Below, one piece after another: positions 1 to 8,517 of a stretch of DNA of 64,000 nucleotides. Numbering within the stretch: position 1 is the first letter of the stretch; each line of letters begins with the position of its first letter. The translations under genes were made by a program, and so were the position numbers. The notes under the pieces were generated by a model that worked only from the letters and a program-made list of their open reading frames with translations, did no database searches and was not told the DNA's origin. The stretch spans positions 5,406,062-5,470,061 of the forward strand of contig OX638379.1 of the NCBI GenBank assembly GCA_951813605.1, written 5' to 3'. Origin of the DNA: an uncultured Bryobacterales bacterium (GTDB taxonomy: Bacteria > Acidobacteriota > Terriglobia > Bryobacterales > UBA6623).

Positions 1-127
1 GGCGGACGACCGGCTGGTGCTCGGCGTCCCAGTGAACTTGGCTTACCATGTCGGCCTCTGTGTAGCGACGACATTCGTGCTCGCCGCGGTCGTGCGATGG
101 GGTTGGCCCGACGACGCCGACGAATAG
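1..127 (+). CDS. DUF3311-like small membrane protein, 3' end only
   Basis: Only the last 41 codons lie in the window, read in the frame that starts at base 2 and stops with TAG at 125-127. The visible part has a Gly-Val-Pro-Val-Asn stretch, then one hydrophobic segment and a short charged acidic tail. This matches the layout of DUF3311 proteins, which are about 60-90 residue membrane proteins usually encoded just before a sodium/solute symporter. The symporter starts 9 bases downstream, so the two are probably co-transcribed and the small protein may be a symporter subunit or assembly partner. The role is inferred from context. Confidence 0.6.
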   Translation, partial: ADDRLVLGVPVNLAYHVGLCVATTFVLAAVVRWGWPDDADE

Positions 128-136
128 GCATTTGCA

Positions 137-1588
137 ATGGTCCTCTCAGTCCTCGCTTCCTATCTTGCGCTCGTTCTGGGCATTGGGCTGTTCGGCCACC
201 GCTTGTTCCGAGGCACCGGGGAGGACTTCTTCCTCGCCAGCCGGACGATCGGCCCGTTGGTCTTGCTGCTGACGGTGTTCGGGACGAATATGACCGCATT
301 CACGATCCTCGGGGCTTCGGGCGAGGCCTACCGGCGGGGCGTCGTCGTGTTCGCACTGATGGGATCCAGCACCGCCGTACTGGTCCCGTTCCTGATCTAT
401 TACCTAGGGATTGAGGCTTGGAAGCAGGGCAAGCGCCACGGGCATGTCACCCAGGTGCAGCTCGTGCGGCACCGCTACGGTTCGGACGCTCTGGGCGCCT
501 TGCTCTTCGCGGTCGTCGTGGCGCTCATGCTGCCCTACCTGTTGATCGGCGTGAAAGGCGGGGGGGATGCGCTCAATGCTTTGACAGGCGGTCCCGGAGT
601 TGGGCTACCCGCGTGGACCGGAAGCCTCCTCGTATGTGCCGTGACCTACGTCTACGTCAGCTATGGCGGCATGCGCAGCAGCGCTTGGGTCAACGCGCTT
701 CAAACCACTGTCTTCGTTTTTTTTGGCGTCGCTGCCTACGTTGCTGTGATGTCGGAGCAGGGGGGCCTCGCTGCGGCGATGGACCGCCTTCGGGAGGAGC
801 ACAGGGCCATGGTTGCCTTCGGCTCCGACCGCTTCACGGTGCTGCAGATGGGCTCGTTCGTGATCCTGCCCCTCTGCACCGGGGCATTCCCTCATCTGTA
901 CAGCCATTGGCTGTCCGCCCGCAGTGCCCGCTCCTTCCGCCTGGCGGTCGTGGCCTACCCGGTCCTCATTGCCGCGATCTGGTTCCCGAGCGTCACCCTG
1001 GGAGCTGCGGGCCGACTTCAATTCCCGCCCCCGCTAGACGGGCCGATCCTAGTGAAGATGATCGTCGCGAATACGGGCGAAATCCTCGCAGGCTGCCTCG
1101 CAGCCGGCGTGTTCGCCGCGATCATGTCCTCGCTCGATTCGCAGATCCTTGCCTTGGGAGCGATGTTCACGCATGACATTGTGCGCCACTACGGCTTCCA
1201 AGGCACGTTGCGGGAAGACCGGCAAGTTTGGTTCGGCAGGCTCTTCGTCCTCGCGTTCCTAGCGCTGGCGTTCGCTTGCTCGCTGGTAGCCTCGCAGTCG
1301 ATCTTCGCCTTAGGGACTTGGGCGCTAACCGGCTTCGCCGGGTTGCTGCCGATGTTCGCTGCCACGCTGTTCTGGCCCCGCGCGACGGCCTTCGGGGCGG
1401 CGAGTTCGATCCTGACCGTTGTTGGGCTGTGGGTGTGGTTCTTCTGGGATTCGCTTTCAGTCGAGGGAGCCTACAGCATCGGAGGAACCGGCCTCATGCC
1501 GGTCGCGGTCATCGTGCCAGCGGCTACTTTCTCGCTGGTGGCTTGCTCTTGGCTGACACCGCCGCCACGGGAATACGGAATCCAGTGA
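137..1588 (+). CDS. Sodium:solute symporter family (SSS) transporter
   Basis: This 483-residue inner-membrane protein has about 13 hydrophobic segments. It has the SSS-family layout: an N-terminal helix, a TIGPLVLLLTVFGTNMTAF region forming early helices, a Gly-rich DALNALTGGPG turn, a VTYVYVSYGGMRSSAWVNALQ segment, and a late MSSLDSQILALGAMFTHDI segment that fits the Na+-site helix. Members import sugars, amino acids, carboxylates or similar solutes with Na+. The substrate cannot be read from the sequence. It follows a DUF3311 gene by 9 bases, the usual pairing for one SSS subgroup. The length is normal for the family. Confidence 0.9.
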   Translation: MVLSVLASYLALVLGIGLFGHRLFRGTGEDFFLASRTIGPLVLLLTVFGTNMTAFTILGASGEAYRRGVVVFALMGSSTAVLVPFLIYYLGIEAWKQGKRHGHVTQVQLVRHRYGSDALGALLFAVVVALMLPYLLIGVKGGGDALNALTGGPGVGLPAWTGSLLVCAVTYVYVSYGGMRSSAWVNALQTTVFVFFGVAAYVAVMSEQGGLAAAMDRLREEHRAMVAFGSDRFTVLQMGSFVILPLCTGAFPHLYSHWLSARSARSFRLAVVAYPVLIAAIWFPSVTLGAAGRLQFPPPLDGPILVKMIVANTGEILAGCLAAGVFAAIMSSLDSQILALGAMFTHDIVRHYGFQGTLREDRQVWFGRLFVLAFLALAFACSLVASQSIFALGTWALTGFAGLLPMFAATLFWPRATAFGAASSILTVVGLWVWFFWDSLSVEGAYSIGGTGLMPVAVIVPAATFSLVACSWLTPPPREYGIQ

Positions 1589-1792
1589 TTTGTCAGTTTT
1601 CTCACTTGATCTTGCGAATTGGCCCGCACACGCTTCCCGCGCCAAGGTTTTTCCGTTTCTTAACGCTCCGAAGGGGCATTTCCCGCGACCACGTGCTACA
1701 TTCCGCCCTAGGGTTAGATGGGGATTGTGGCAGTCTCGCTCAAAAGCTGCAAATCTCGCCGGACGTCGGAATTCGAAGAGGGGTTTGAACTC

Positions 1793-4700
1793 ATGCATCG
1801 ACAGCGTTATGGCGTGTTCGCGCTCTTGGTTCTCCTGTTGACCGGCGTGCCGGCGGCGGCGCAGGTCAGTTTCGCCAGCGTCACCGGTGTCGTCGCGGAT
1901 TCGGCGGAGGCCGTGATTCCCGCTGCCAGCGTTGCCATTAAGAATGTGGATACTGGAATCGAAACGGCTGTCGAGACTAACGAGTCCGGCTACTTCACGC
2001 TGCTCAGCCTCGTTCCGGGCACTTATGAGCTAGAGGTCTCTTCCGATGGCTTCCGCCGGTTCGTGGGGGCCGGCCTTGAACTCGAGACGGGCCAAAACCT
2101 GCGAATCGATGTCCAGCTTGAAATCGGCGCTATAACGGAGTCCGTAACCGTTACCTCGGCTGCACCTTCCATTAACTTGGAGCGCGGGGCCGTCAAGGGC
2201 GATGTGATCGTCAACGAGGAGATCCAGGACCTGCCGCTTGAGGGGCGGGATTTCACGAACCTCGCGTTTCTTGTCCCGGGCGTCATGCCGCGCGGGCGCG
2301 GAATGGGCTCCTTCGCCTCGGTCAACGGCGCTCGCTCCGACCAGACCAACTTCTACGTGGACGGCGTCAGCAACCGCAATCCCGTTAACGGCGGGGCACA
2401 GGTTCGTCCGCCGCTTGATGCGGTGGAAGAGTTCCGCGTCGAGACATCCGGCTTCTCCGCCGAATACGGGGGCTTCTCCGGCGGCATCATCGGCGTCACG
2501 ATGCGTGCCGGCACCAACCAGTTCCACGGGTCTATTTTCGAGTACATGCGCAACGAAGCAGTTGACGCCCGAGGATTCTTCGACGAGGAGCGTCTTCGGC
2601 TGCGTCGCAACCAGTTCGGCGGCACCCTCGGTGGCCCTGTCGTGCGCAACAAGAGCTTTTTCTTGGTGAGCTTTGAAGGCCGCATCCAATCGATCGCTCG
2701 CACGAGGCTCGGAAACGTTCCCACCGCAATGGAGCGGGCTGGGGACTTCTCGCAGTCGCTGGACATCGCGACGGGCTCGGCTTCCGGTGCGTTGCGGAAC
2801 GTCTTCCTGAATGACCCGGATCGTCAGGGCGCCTGCAACCAGCGTGTCAAGCGAGGCTGCTTCCCGAACATGTTGATCCCCGCCTCGCGCATGGACCCGG
2901 CCGCGCTCGGCCTGATCGACTTCTATCCGCTGCCGAACCGGGACAACATCCGGCTCAATAGCATTTCGACCGCGACCGACGATGACGACTGGTACCAAAT
3001 GGTCCTTAAGTTCGACCAGAATTTCTCCCCGAAGGACAATTTTTCTGCCAGCTACCAGAAGCGCTTCAACAATCTTGAGAACCCCTTCGCGGGCAGCGCC
3101 CTGGCAATTTGGGGAGACGAGACGCGCGACCGCCGCGACCTCATCTCGCTGCGGCACACCCACACGTTCTCGTCCACGCTGGTGCTGGAGCTGTCGGGCG
3201 GATTCAGCCGCCGCGACAACTACGCCAATTCGATCGCGGCGGATTTCGACCCCGACACGCTAGGGCTGCCGCTCCCGGACGACCTCGACCCGAGCCTGCG
3301 CGGCTTGCCGCGCGTCACGGTCCAGAACTATTTCCCCCTGGGACAGGGACCGAACACGCCCCGCGAGCACCAGGTGTGGGACGTACAGACTTCCGGGCGG
3401 GTCTCGTGGATCAAGAGCACCCACACGATCAAGGCCGGGCTGGATTTCTCGCGGGCCTACTACGACCAACCACAGGTCAGCAATGTGCGCGGGTCTTTCC
3501 GGTTCGGCAGGCGGTTCACCAGGCACTCGGTCGGTGACCTGCTGCTGGGACGCCTGCAGAGCGTCAATCGACGAGTCCAGACGACGTTCAGCGAATTGCG
3601 TTCCGCCGGCTTCGGCATGTTCCTCAATGACGACTGGAAGGTTACGCGCAACCTGACCCTGAACTTGGGCGTTCGCTACGAGGTCGAGTTGCCTCCTTTC
3701 GACAACAACGACCGGCTGTCTACATACGTTCCAGGTCTCAACAAAGTCGTTCTTGCCGGGGACAAGTCGGTGCCGAACCTAGCCGAGATCCTTGCCGAGC
3801 AGGGCCTTGCCGATCGAACTAGGCTGGCTAGCGAGGTCGGCATGGGCCGCGGCCTCATCGATGCGGATTTCAACAACGTCGCGCCGCGGCTTGGATTTGC
3901 GTGGCGCCCGTTCGGGAACAATCGCAACGTGTTCCGTGGCGGCTACGGCATCTTCTATCAAGGCTACCTATTGGGTCCCGTGCGATGGATGCTTGCCGGT
4001 GTCTTCCCGTTCACGTTCAACCAGACCTTCAGTTCCAGCGGCCGAGGGAACGTGCCGTCGCCAACGCTCCAAAACCCGTTTCCCCAGGGCCGGGAAAGGA
4101 CCGGCGGGGCCGGGATTCAGAATGTCAACGGATTCGATCCCGATCCCCCTACGGCGTACCTGCAGTCGTGGAACCTCACGATCGAGCGCGACCTCGGCGG
4201 CGGCCAGGCCCTCGAGATCGGCTACGTTGGCTCGAAGGGCAGCCATCTCCAACGCAGCTACGACCTCAACCAGCCCATTCGGAAGCTCGACCTCGCGGTC
4301 GAGGCCGCCAACGGCACTCTGACGTTTCCGCGGCCGATTGACGGATTCAATCGCCTGACATACACTTCCTTCGGCTCCAACTCCGCATACCACGCACTGC
4401 AGGCGTCGCTGAGGCGCCGGAGCCGAAGCGGAGTCTTCTACCGCATCAACTACACGTTCAGCAAGGTGATCGACGACGCTTCGTCCATCTTCGGCGGTGC
4501 ACTTGACACGACCAACCTGCGCCTTGAGCGCAGCCGCTCGAACTTTGACCAGCGCCATGCCCTCACCTTCGCGGGCCGCTACCAGCTGCCGTTCGGCAGG
4601 GGCCGGCAGTTCTTCCGCAATCTCAGCGGCCCAGCGGAAGCCGTGTTCGGTGGATGGCAGCTGGCGTCGACGCTCACTGCCTATTCCGGCCAGCCGTTCA

Positions 4701-5161
4701 CTGTAACCGCGGCGAACGTCGACGTGAACGCAGGCGAGTCGCAACGCCCCAACCGCCTCGCCCGGGGCTATCTGCAGCCGGATGCATTCCCCGGCCTGAA
4801 AGGCGTGGACTTCCCGTGGTTCGACCTGTCCGCTTTCGAGCGGGTTCCCTGCATCGGCGCACAGAATCGCAACGGAATCGAATGCATTGAGAGCGCGCAC
4901 GGCTTCCAGCCGTTCCAAGTCGGCAACTCGGGGCGCAACATACTGGACGGTCCGGGCAGGTTCAATCTCAATGTCAGCCTGCAGAAGAACTTCCGGCTCG
5001 AGGGGCGCCGGAGGCTGCAAGTGCGCATGGACGCCTTCAACGCTCCGAACACGACCCAATTGGGCCGTCCGCGCTCCCAGTTCGATTCCATCTGGGGGGG
5101 CCTCATCATCAATGCCCGGCCACCCCGAATCCTGCAAGCGTCGCTGTCGTATAGTTTCTAG
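1793..5161 (+). CDS. TonB-dependent receptor, Oar-like, with carboxypeptidase-regulatory-like N-terminal domain
   Basis: This is a 1122-residue outer-membrane protein. The ATG at 1793 is chosen because it begins a clear signal peptide (hydrophobic core LLVLLLTGVPAAAQ) and has GAGGGG upstream. Residues about 25-115 form a carboxypeptidase-regulatory-like beta-sandwich (SVTGVVADSAEAVIPAASV, YFTLLSLVPGTYELEV). A plug domain follows (LPLEGRDFTNLAFLVPGV, NGARSDQTNFYVDGVSN, VEEFRVETSGFSAEYGG), then a long beta-barrel ending in an aromatic residue (LSYSF). Such receptors are expanded in Acidobacteria and are thought to import oligosaccharides or other large ligands. The ligand is unknown. The secreted TIGR03437 protein 53 bases downstream may be its surface partner (inference). 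Confidence 0.92.
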   Translation: MHRQRYGVFALLVLLLTGVPAAAQVSFASVTGVVADSAEAVIPAASVAIKNVDTGIETAVETNESGYFTLLSLVPGTYELEVSSDGFRRFVGAGLELETGQNLRIDVQLEIGAITESVTVTSAAPSINLERGAVKGDVIVNEEIQDLPLEGRDFTNLAFLVPGVMPRGRGMGSFASVNGARSDQTNFYVDGVSNRNPVNGGAQVRPPLDAVEEFRVETSGFSAEYGGFSGGIIGVTMRAGTNQFHGSIFEYMRNEAVDARGFFDEERLRLRRNQFGGTLGGPVVRNKSFFLVSFEGRIQSIARTRLGNVPTAMERAGDFSQSLDIATGSASGALRNVFLNDPDRQGACNQRVKRGCFPNMLIPASRMDPAALGLIDFYPLPNRDNIRLNSISTATDDDDWYQMVLKFDQNFSPKDNFSASYQKRFNNLENPFAGSALAIWGDETRDRRDLISLRHTHTFSSTLVLELSGGFSRRDNYANSIAADFDPDTLGLPLPDDLDPSLRGLPRVTVQNYFPLGQGPNTPREHQVWDVQTSGRVSWIKSTHTIKAGLDFSRAYYDQPQVSNVRGSFRFGRRFTRHSVGDLLLGRLQSVNRRVQTTFSELRSAGFGMFLNDDWKVTRNLTLNLGVRYEVELPPFDNNDRLSTYVPGLNKVVLAGDKSVPNLAEILAEQGLADRTRLASEVGMGRGLIDADFNNVAPRLGFAWRPFGNNRNVFRGGYGIFYQGYLLGPVRWMLAGVFPFTFNQTFSSSGRGNVPSPTLQNPFPQGRERTGGAGIQNVNGFDPDPPTAYLQSWNLTIERDLGGGQALEIGYVGSKGSHLQRSYDLNQPIRKLDLAVEAANGTLTFPRPIDGFNRLTYTSFGSNSAYHALQASLRRRSRSGVFYRINYTFSKVIDDASSIFGGALDTTNLRLERSRSNFDQRHALTFAGRYQLPFGRGRQFFRNLSGPAEAVFGGWQLASTLTAYSGQPFTVTAANVDVNAGESQRPNRLARGYLQPDAFPGLKGVDFPWFDLSAFERVPCIGAQNRNGIECIESAHGFQPFQVGNSGRNILDGPGRFNLNVSLQKNFRLEGRRRLQVRMDAFNAPNTTQLGRPRSQFDSIWGGLIINARPPRILQASLSYSF

Positions 5162-5214
5162 GGCTTGGCAGGCGCGCGATCGGCGGGCCTTAAACCACGC
5201 AGAGGAATTCAGAA

Positions 5215-7866
5215 ATGCACGGCTACAGATTGACTCTTTTTCTCGCCGTAACGCTCGGCGTCGCGACGGCCCAAAAGCCCGAGACGACAGTGCGAGGCGT
5301 GCTGAACGGGGTGACGATGGGGTCCGCCCCCGCCTCGGTCGCCCGGGGCGGAATCCTAGCCGTGGTCGGCTCGGACCTGGCGGCCGCTCACACGAAGCCG
5401 GAGAAGACCCCCCTGCCGGTGTTTCTCGAAGATCCCGCGGTGGAGGTCCTAATCAACGGAGTCGCGGCACCCCTGTTCTTCGTTTCGCCGGGCCAGATCA
5501 ATGCCCAGGTCCCGTGGGACACCGCGCCGGGCCCGGCGCAGGTCATGGTCCGGCGGGGCGGCGAGCAGAGCATCGAGATGCCCGTGATAGTGCAGCCGGC
5601 GAATCCGGACCTGTTCGCGCACGACGGCTCGAATGCCCTCATCGTTCAAACCGTTGCCGACGCTTCAACCCCGTCAGCCGGGCTTGCCAGCGACTCGACG
5701 CCGCTGGCGCTTGGAGGGCCCGACTCGTCGCTCACGCCCGCCGGCGAGGTGCTCGACCCAACGGCCGACGTTTCCGAGGGACAGACGCTCGCGGTCTTTG
5801 CCGCCGGCGTGGGCGAGACGACTCCGGCAGCCTTGACAGGCGATGTCGGCTCAGAGGACGGGGCAACGCCGAACGCTCCCCAACGGGCATATCTCGGGGG
5901 CAATCCGGTTTCGATCGTGTCAAGCGAGCTTTCCACCGATCTGGTGGGGGTTTACGAGCTGAGATTCGTTGTTCCGGAAGGTTCGGGAAGCGGAGAGGTC
6001 TTCCGCTGGTATTCAGGCGACCTAGCAGGCGCCGGCGTGCTTGGAGCGCCGGGCGTGCCGACCGCGCGTTTCATGGCGGTTCCCATTGGCGCCGTTGCTG
6101 TGCACCGGATCGAAATGACCGATCTGAACCCTTATTTCGTCGCCGCAAGCGGAGCGCTCGATGAATCGGACTTCTGCTACAAGGACGTACGGCTGCTCGA
6201 TTTCCGGCGCGACAAATCCGAGACCCTGCCGCATTGCGTGCTCCCCTCCTACCCGCTAGCCGACAACGAAGCGCAGTATCGTCCCTTCGAAGTTTCCAAG
6301 AATAGCCCGGTGCTCGCGGCGCTCGCGGAGCCGTCCGCGGAGCACACTGCCGGAGTGACCGACAGGTTGCTGCTGATCGACGGCGCAGCCGGAAGCGTCA
6401 CGGAGGTTTCGTTGGACGGCGGGGCGGACCGCCTCCAATCGGCGTTCGGGCCGAGCAGGAACCTGAGGCTCTTGCAGGCTGACAGTGCGTCTCAGCAGTC
6501 TGTCGTGAACTTGGAAGGCGTCAAGATAGCCGAAATTTCCGGCAACGTCCCGCTGCCCGATCCCCTGGACTTCGAGGGCTACACGCGCGAGGTGGCGCAA
6601 TCGACGGCGAACTTCGCCGGAGGGTACCGGATGCGGTTTCTCGCGCCCGAGGTGTCCACAGACTTGGGCCAGGCCAGAGCCGTCCTTTTCGACCGCCATG
6701 CAAGCGTCGTGGCTAATGTGCCTTTCCCGGATGGCTGGGCGCCGATCGCTCCGCCTAGGCGAGTCAACAATCAAGGTGTCCAAGTCGGGAATTCCCTTGC
6801 CCCGGTCCAGACCGGCTTCGGCGGCCAAGCCACAGCGTATGTAGTGGCTCGAGCGATCGACGGGACCGGTGACGCCGTCGTGGCGTTCAGCGCCGCGTTG
6901 CCCGAAGATCTCCAAGCCTCCCCGCCCGAATCGGTCACTTTGACCGCGACGGTCACACCGTTTCCTCGGGCAAGCTTCGCGGCCAACTGCACGAACCAAG
7001 TCCGCTGGCAGCCAATTCCCCTGACGCGGACCCTTGCTATCGCCGGTTCTGCGGAGAAATTCAATGAATTCGCGGACCCGCTCGCGAACCAGATTTGCGC
7101 CGCCGACCGCCTCATTCTTTTCCACACCGAATCCTCCAGCATCAAGACCTTCTCTTGCCCGAACAAGCTCGACGTATTGCTGAAAGGCTCCGTGCGGAGC
7201 TATCTCTACTTCGGCGACGGCGACCGTGAGGTAGCGCTCGCGGTTCCGCAAGAGATTCACGTCTTCGACGGCACGTCGGAGACATTCAGCCAGATCGCCC
7301 TTCCCGAGGGCATTGGAGTGTCGATCAACTTCACCACGCAGCGGCTGCCCGACCGGGCGCGCTTGGTTGCCCTTGCCACAGGCGGGCCGCTCCGCGCGAA
7401 CCCGAGAACGGGAGCCTCTCGTCCTCAGATTCCGGGCAATCAGGGCCTGCTAGTCGTCGATCTGCCGAGCGCCACGGCGATGCACCTAGCGTTGCCGGAG
7501 GAATTCCAGAGGGTCGTTCCAGGTACAGCCCAACTGGTTCGTCAAGGCCGTCGCGTTTACGGCGTCATCCCATTGATCGAGCGCGCATTCGCTCATGCCA
7601 GAAGGCGGAACGCCGGTCCGGGGCAGCCCGGCGGATCGTCCATGATCACTTGGGACGTGGCGTCTGGCGCGGCCGCTAAAATCCCAATGCCCGAGGGAGG
7701 CTTCGCGGTTGTTCAAGCCCAGGTGGCAGGCGGCGGTGGCGGCCAAGGAGGCGGCGGAGCGCAGACACCGTACATCTGGGATTACAAGCCTGGGGCCGCG
7801 TCCTTCGCGTTCGGCGTCTACAACCAATCGGGCGAAATGATCTCGGTTGGAGTCGTCGGGCCGTAA
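5215..7866 (+). CDS. Secreted protein with Solibacter-type TIGR03437 domain
   Basis: This 883-residue protein begins with a signal peptide ending near VATAQ and has AGAGGAATTC as ribosome binding site. Residues about 30-265 match the TIGR03437 domain, whose hallmark here is VLINGVAAPLFFVSPGQINAQVP followed by a Pro/Asp-rich beta region and FAAGVGETTPA. That domain is abundant in Solibacter-type acidobacteria and has no known function. The remainder (about 290-883) has no family I recognise. It is beta-rich and contains a Gly-rich linker (GGGGGQGGGG) near residue 845. It follows the TonB receptor with 53 bases between and is probably in the same operon. Its 3' end is duplicated just downstream. 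Confidence 0.75.
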   Translation: MHGYRLTLFLAVTLGVATAQKPETTVRGVLNGVTMGSAPASVARGGILAVVGSDLAAAHTKPEKTPLPVFLEDPAVEVLINGVAAPLFFVSPGQINAQVPWDTAPGPAQVMVRRGGEQSIEMPVIVQPANPDLFAHDGSNALIVQTVADASTPSAGLASDSTPLALGGPDSSLTPAGEVLDPTADVSEGQTLAVFAAGVGETTPAALTGDVGSEDGATPNAPQRAYLGGNPVSIVSSELSTDLVGVYELRFVVPEGSGSGEVFRWYSGDLAGAGVLGAPGVPTARFMAVPIGAVAVHRIEMTDLNPYFVAASGALDESDFCYKDVRLLDFRRDKSETLPHCVLPSYPLADNEAQYRPFEVSKNSPVLAALAEPSAEHTAGVTDRLLLIDGAAGSVTEVSLDGGADRLQSAFGPSRNLRLLQADSASQQSVVNLEGVKIAEISGNVPLPDPLDFEGYTREVAQSTANFAGGYRMRFLAPEVSTDLGQARAVLFDRHASVVANVPFPDGWAPIAPPRRVNNQGVQVGNSLAPVQTGFGGQATAYVVARAIDGTGDAVVAFSAALPEDLQASPPESVTLTATVTPFPRASFAANCTNQVRWQPIPLTRTLAIAGSAEKFNEFADPLANQICAADRLILFHTESSSIKTFSCPNKLDVLLKGSVRSYLYFGDGDREVALAVPQEIHVFDGTSETFSQIALPEGIGVSINFTTQRLPDRARLVALATGGPLRANPRTGASRPQIPGNQGLLVVDLPSATAMHLALPEEFQRVVPGTAQLVRQGRRVYGVIPLIERAFAHARRRNAGPGQPGGSSMITWDVASGAAAKIPMPEGGFAVVQAQVAGGGGGQGGGGAQTPYIWDYKPGAASFAFGVYNQSGEMISVGVVGP

Positions 7867-7875
7867 CCGTCGCGG

Positions 7876-8190
7876 AGCGTGATTTGCGGAGTCTTACCGC
7901 TTAGCCGCGCATTCGGCCCGGCTATCGACCCGCACTCCGGTCCCGGAAACCCCGGCACCTCGGCCATCTTGGCTTGGGACATCGCGACGGGCGCAGTGAT
8001 GGAACTGCCTTTGCCCGAGGGCGCATTCCCGGCTGCCCAAGCGATTCCGGGCGCGGGAGGGAGCGACGTAGCCTAACAGCGTCCCCTCACATGGGACTAT
8101 CCGAGAAGGCCGCTTCATTCTCGTTCGGCGCTTGCAACCGAGAGCGCGAATTGATCACCGTCGGAGCGGTAAGCACTTCGGCTGCACGAT
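7876..8190 (+). pseudogene. Decayed tandem copy of the 3' end of the preceding gene
   Basis: The translation from about 7882 realigns with the last ~100 residues of the gene ending at 7866. GVLPLSRAFG matches GVIPLIERAF, AILAWDIATGAVMELPLPEG matches MITWDVASGAAAKIPMPEG, and after a stop at 8074-8076 a shifted frame gives AASFSFGACNRERELITVGAV against AASFAFGVYNQSGEMISVGVV. The short WDY element is in a third frame. There is no start codon with a ribosome site and no signal peptide, so this looks like a partial tandem duplication that has lost its frame. The offset between copies is about 330 bases. Confidence 0.7.
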
Positions 8191-8276
8191 GGGCGGGCCG
8201 ACGCGATTACCCGGCGGTCGGCGCCCTGGCCGGCCATTGAAACTCTAGACCCTGGACAAGCGCGGTGCGCGACTCG

Positions 8277-8507
8277 CTAGCTCATGCCGCACATACCGCC
8301 CATGCAAGCCGGTGCGCCGCAGCGTTCCTCAGCTGGAGTGGCACAGGCTTCGGGAGTTCCGTTCCCGGCCTGCGCCGAGAAAGTCGAGTAAACCTTCTCG
8401 ATCGAAGGACTGCCGCAGTCGCAGTTGGTCGGCTCGGGGTTCGACCCCATGACTAGGACCTCGAAGCGGGATTCACAGTCCCCGCACTGGTATTCGTAAA
8501 TCGGCAT
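8277..8507 (-). CDS. FmdB-family zinc ribbon protein
   Basis: This 76-residue protein starts with the family signature MPIYEYQCGDC. A second Cys pair lies in TNCDCGSPSIEKVYSTF, so four cysteines form the putative zinc ribbon. An Ala/Cys/Met-rich tail (CGAPACMGGMCGMS) follows. The ATG at 8505-8507 is preferred over one three codons upstream because nearly all members begin MPIYEY. The stop of the upstream acyl-AMP ligase lies 11 bases away on the same strand, so the two are likely co-transcribed. Family members are called putative regulatory proteins and their function is unknown. Confidence 0.88.
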   Translation of the reverse strand: MPIYEYQCGDCESRFEVLVMGSNPEPTNCDCGSPSIEKVYSTFSAQAGNGTPEACATPAEERCGAPACMGGMCGMS

Positions 8508-8517
8508 GAACCCCATT

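Noticed and set aside
3968-5137. A 389-codon open frame on the minus strand inside the TonB receptor gene
   Set aside because: It has no domain, signal or ribosome site and is explained by high GC on the strand opposite a long coding gene.
6256-7260. A 334-codon minus-strand frame inside the TIGR03437 gene
   Set aside because: It is a frame shadow of the plus-strand gene and the protein has a low-complexity, arginine-rich composition.
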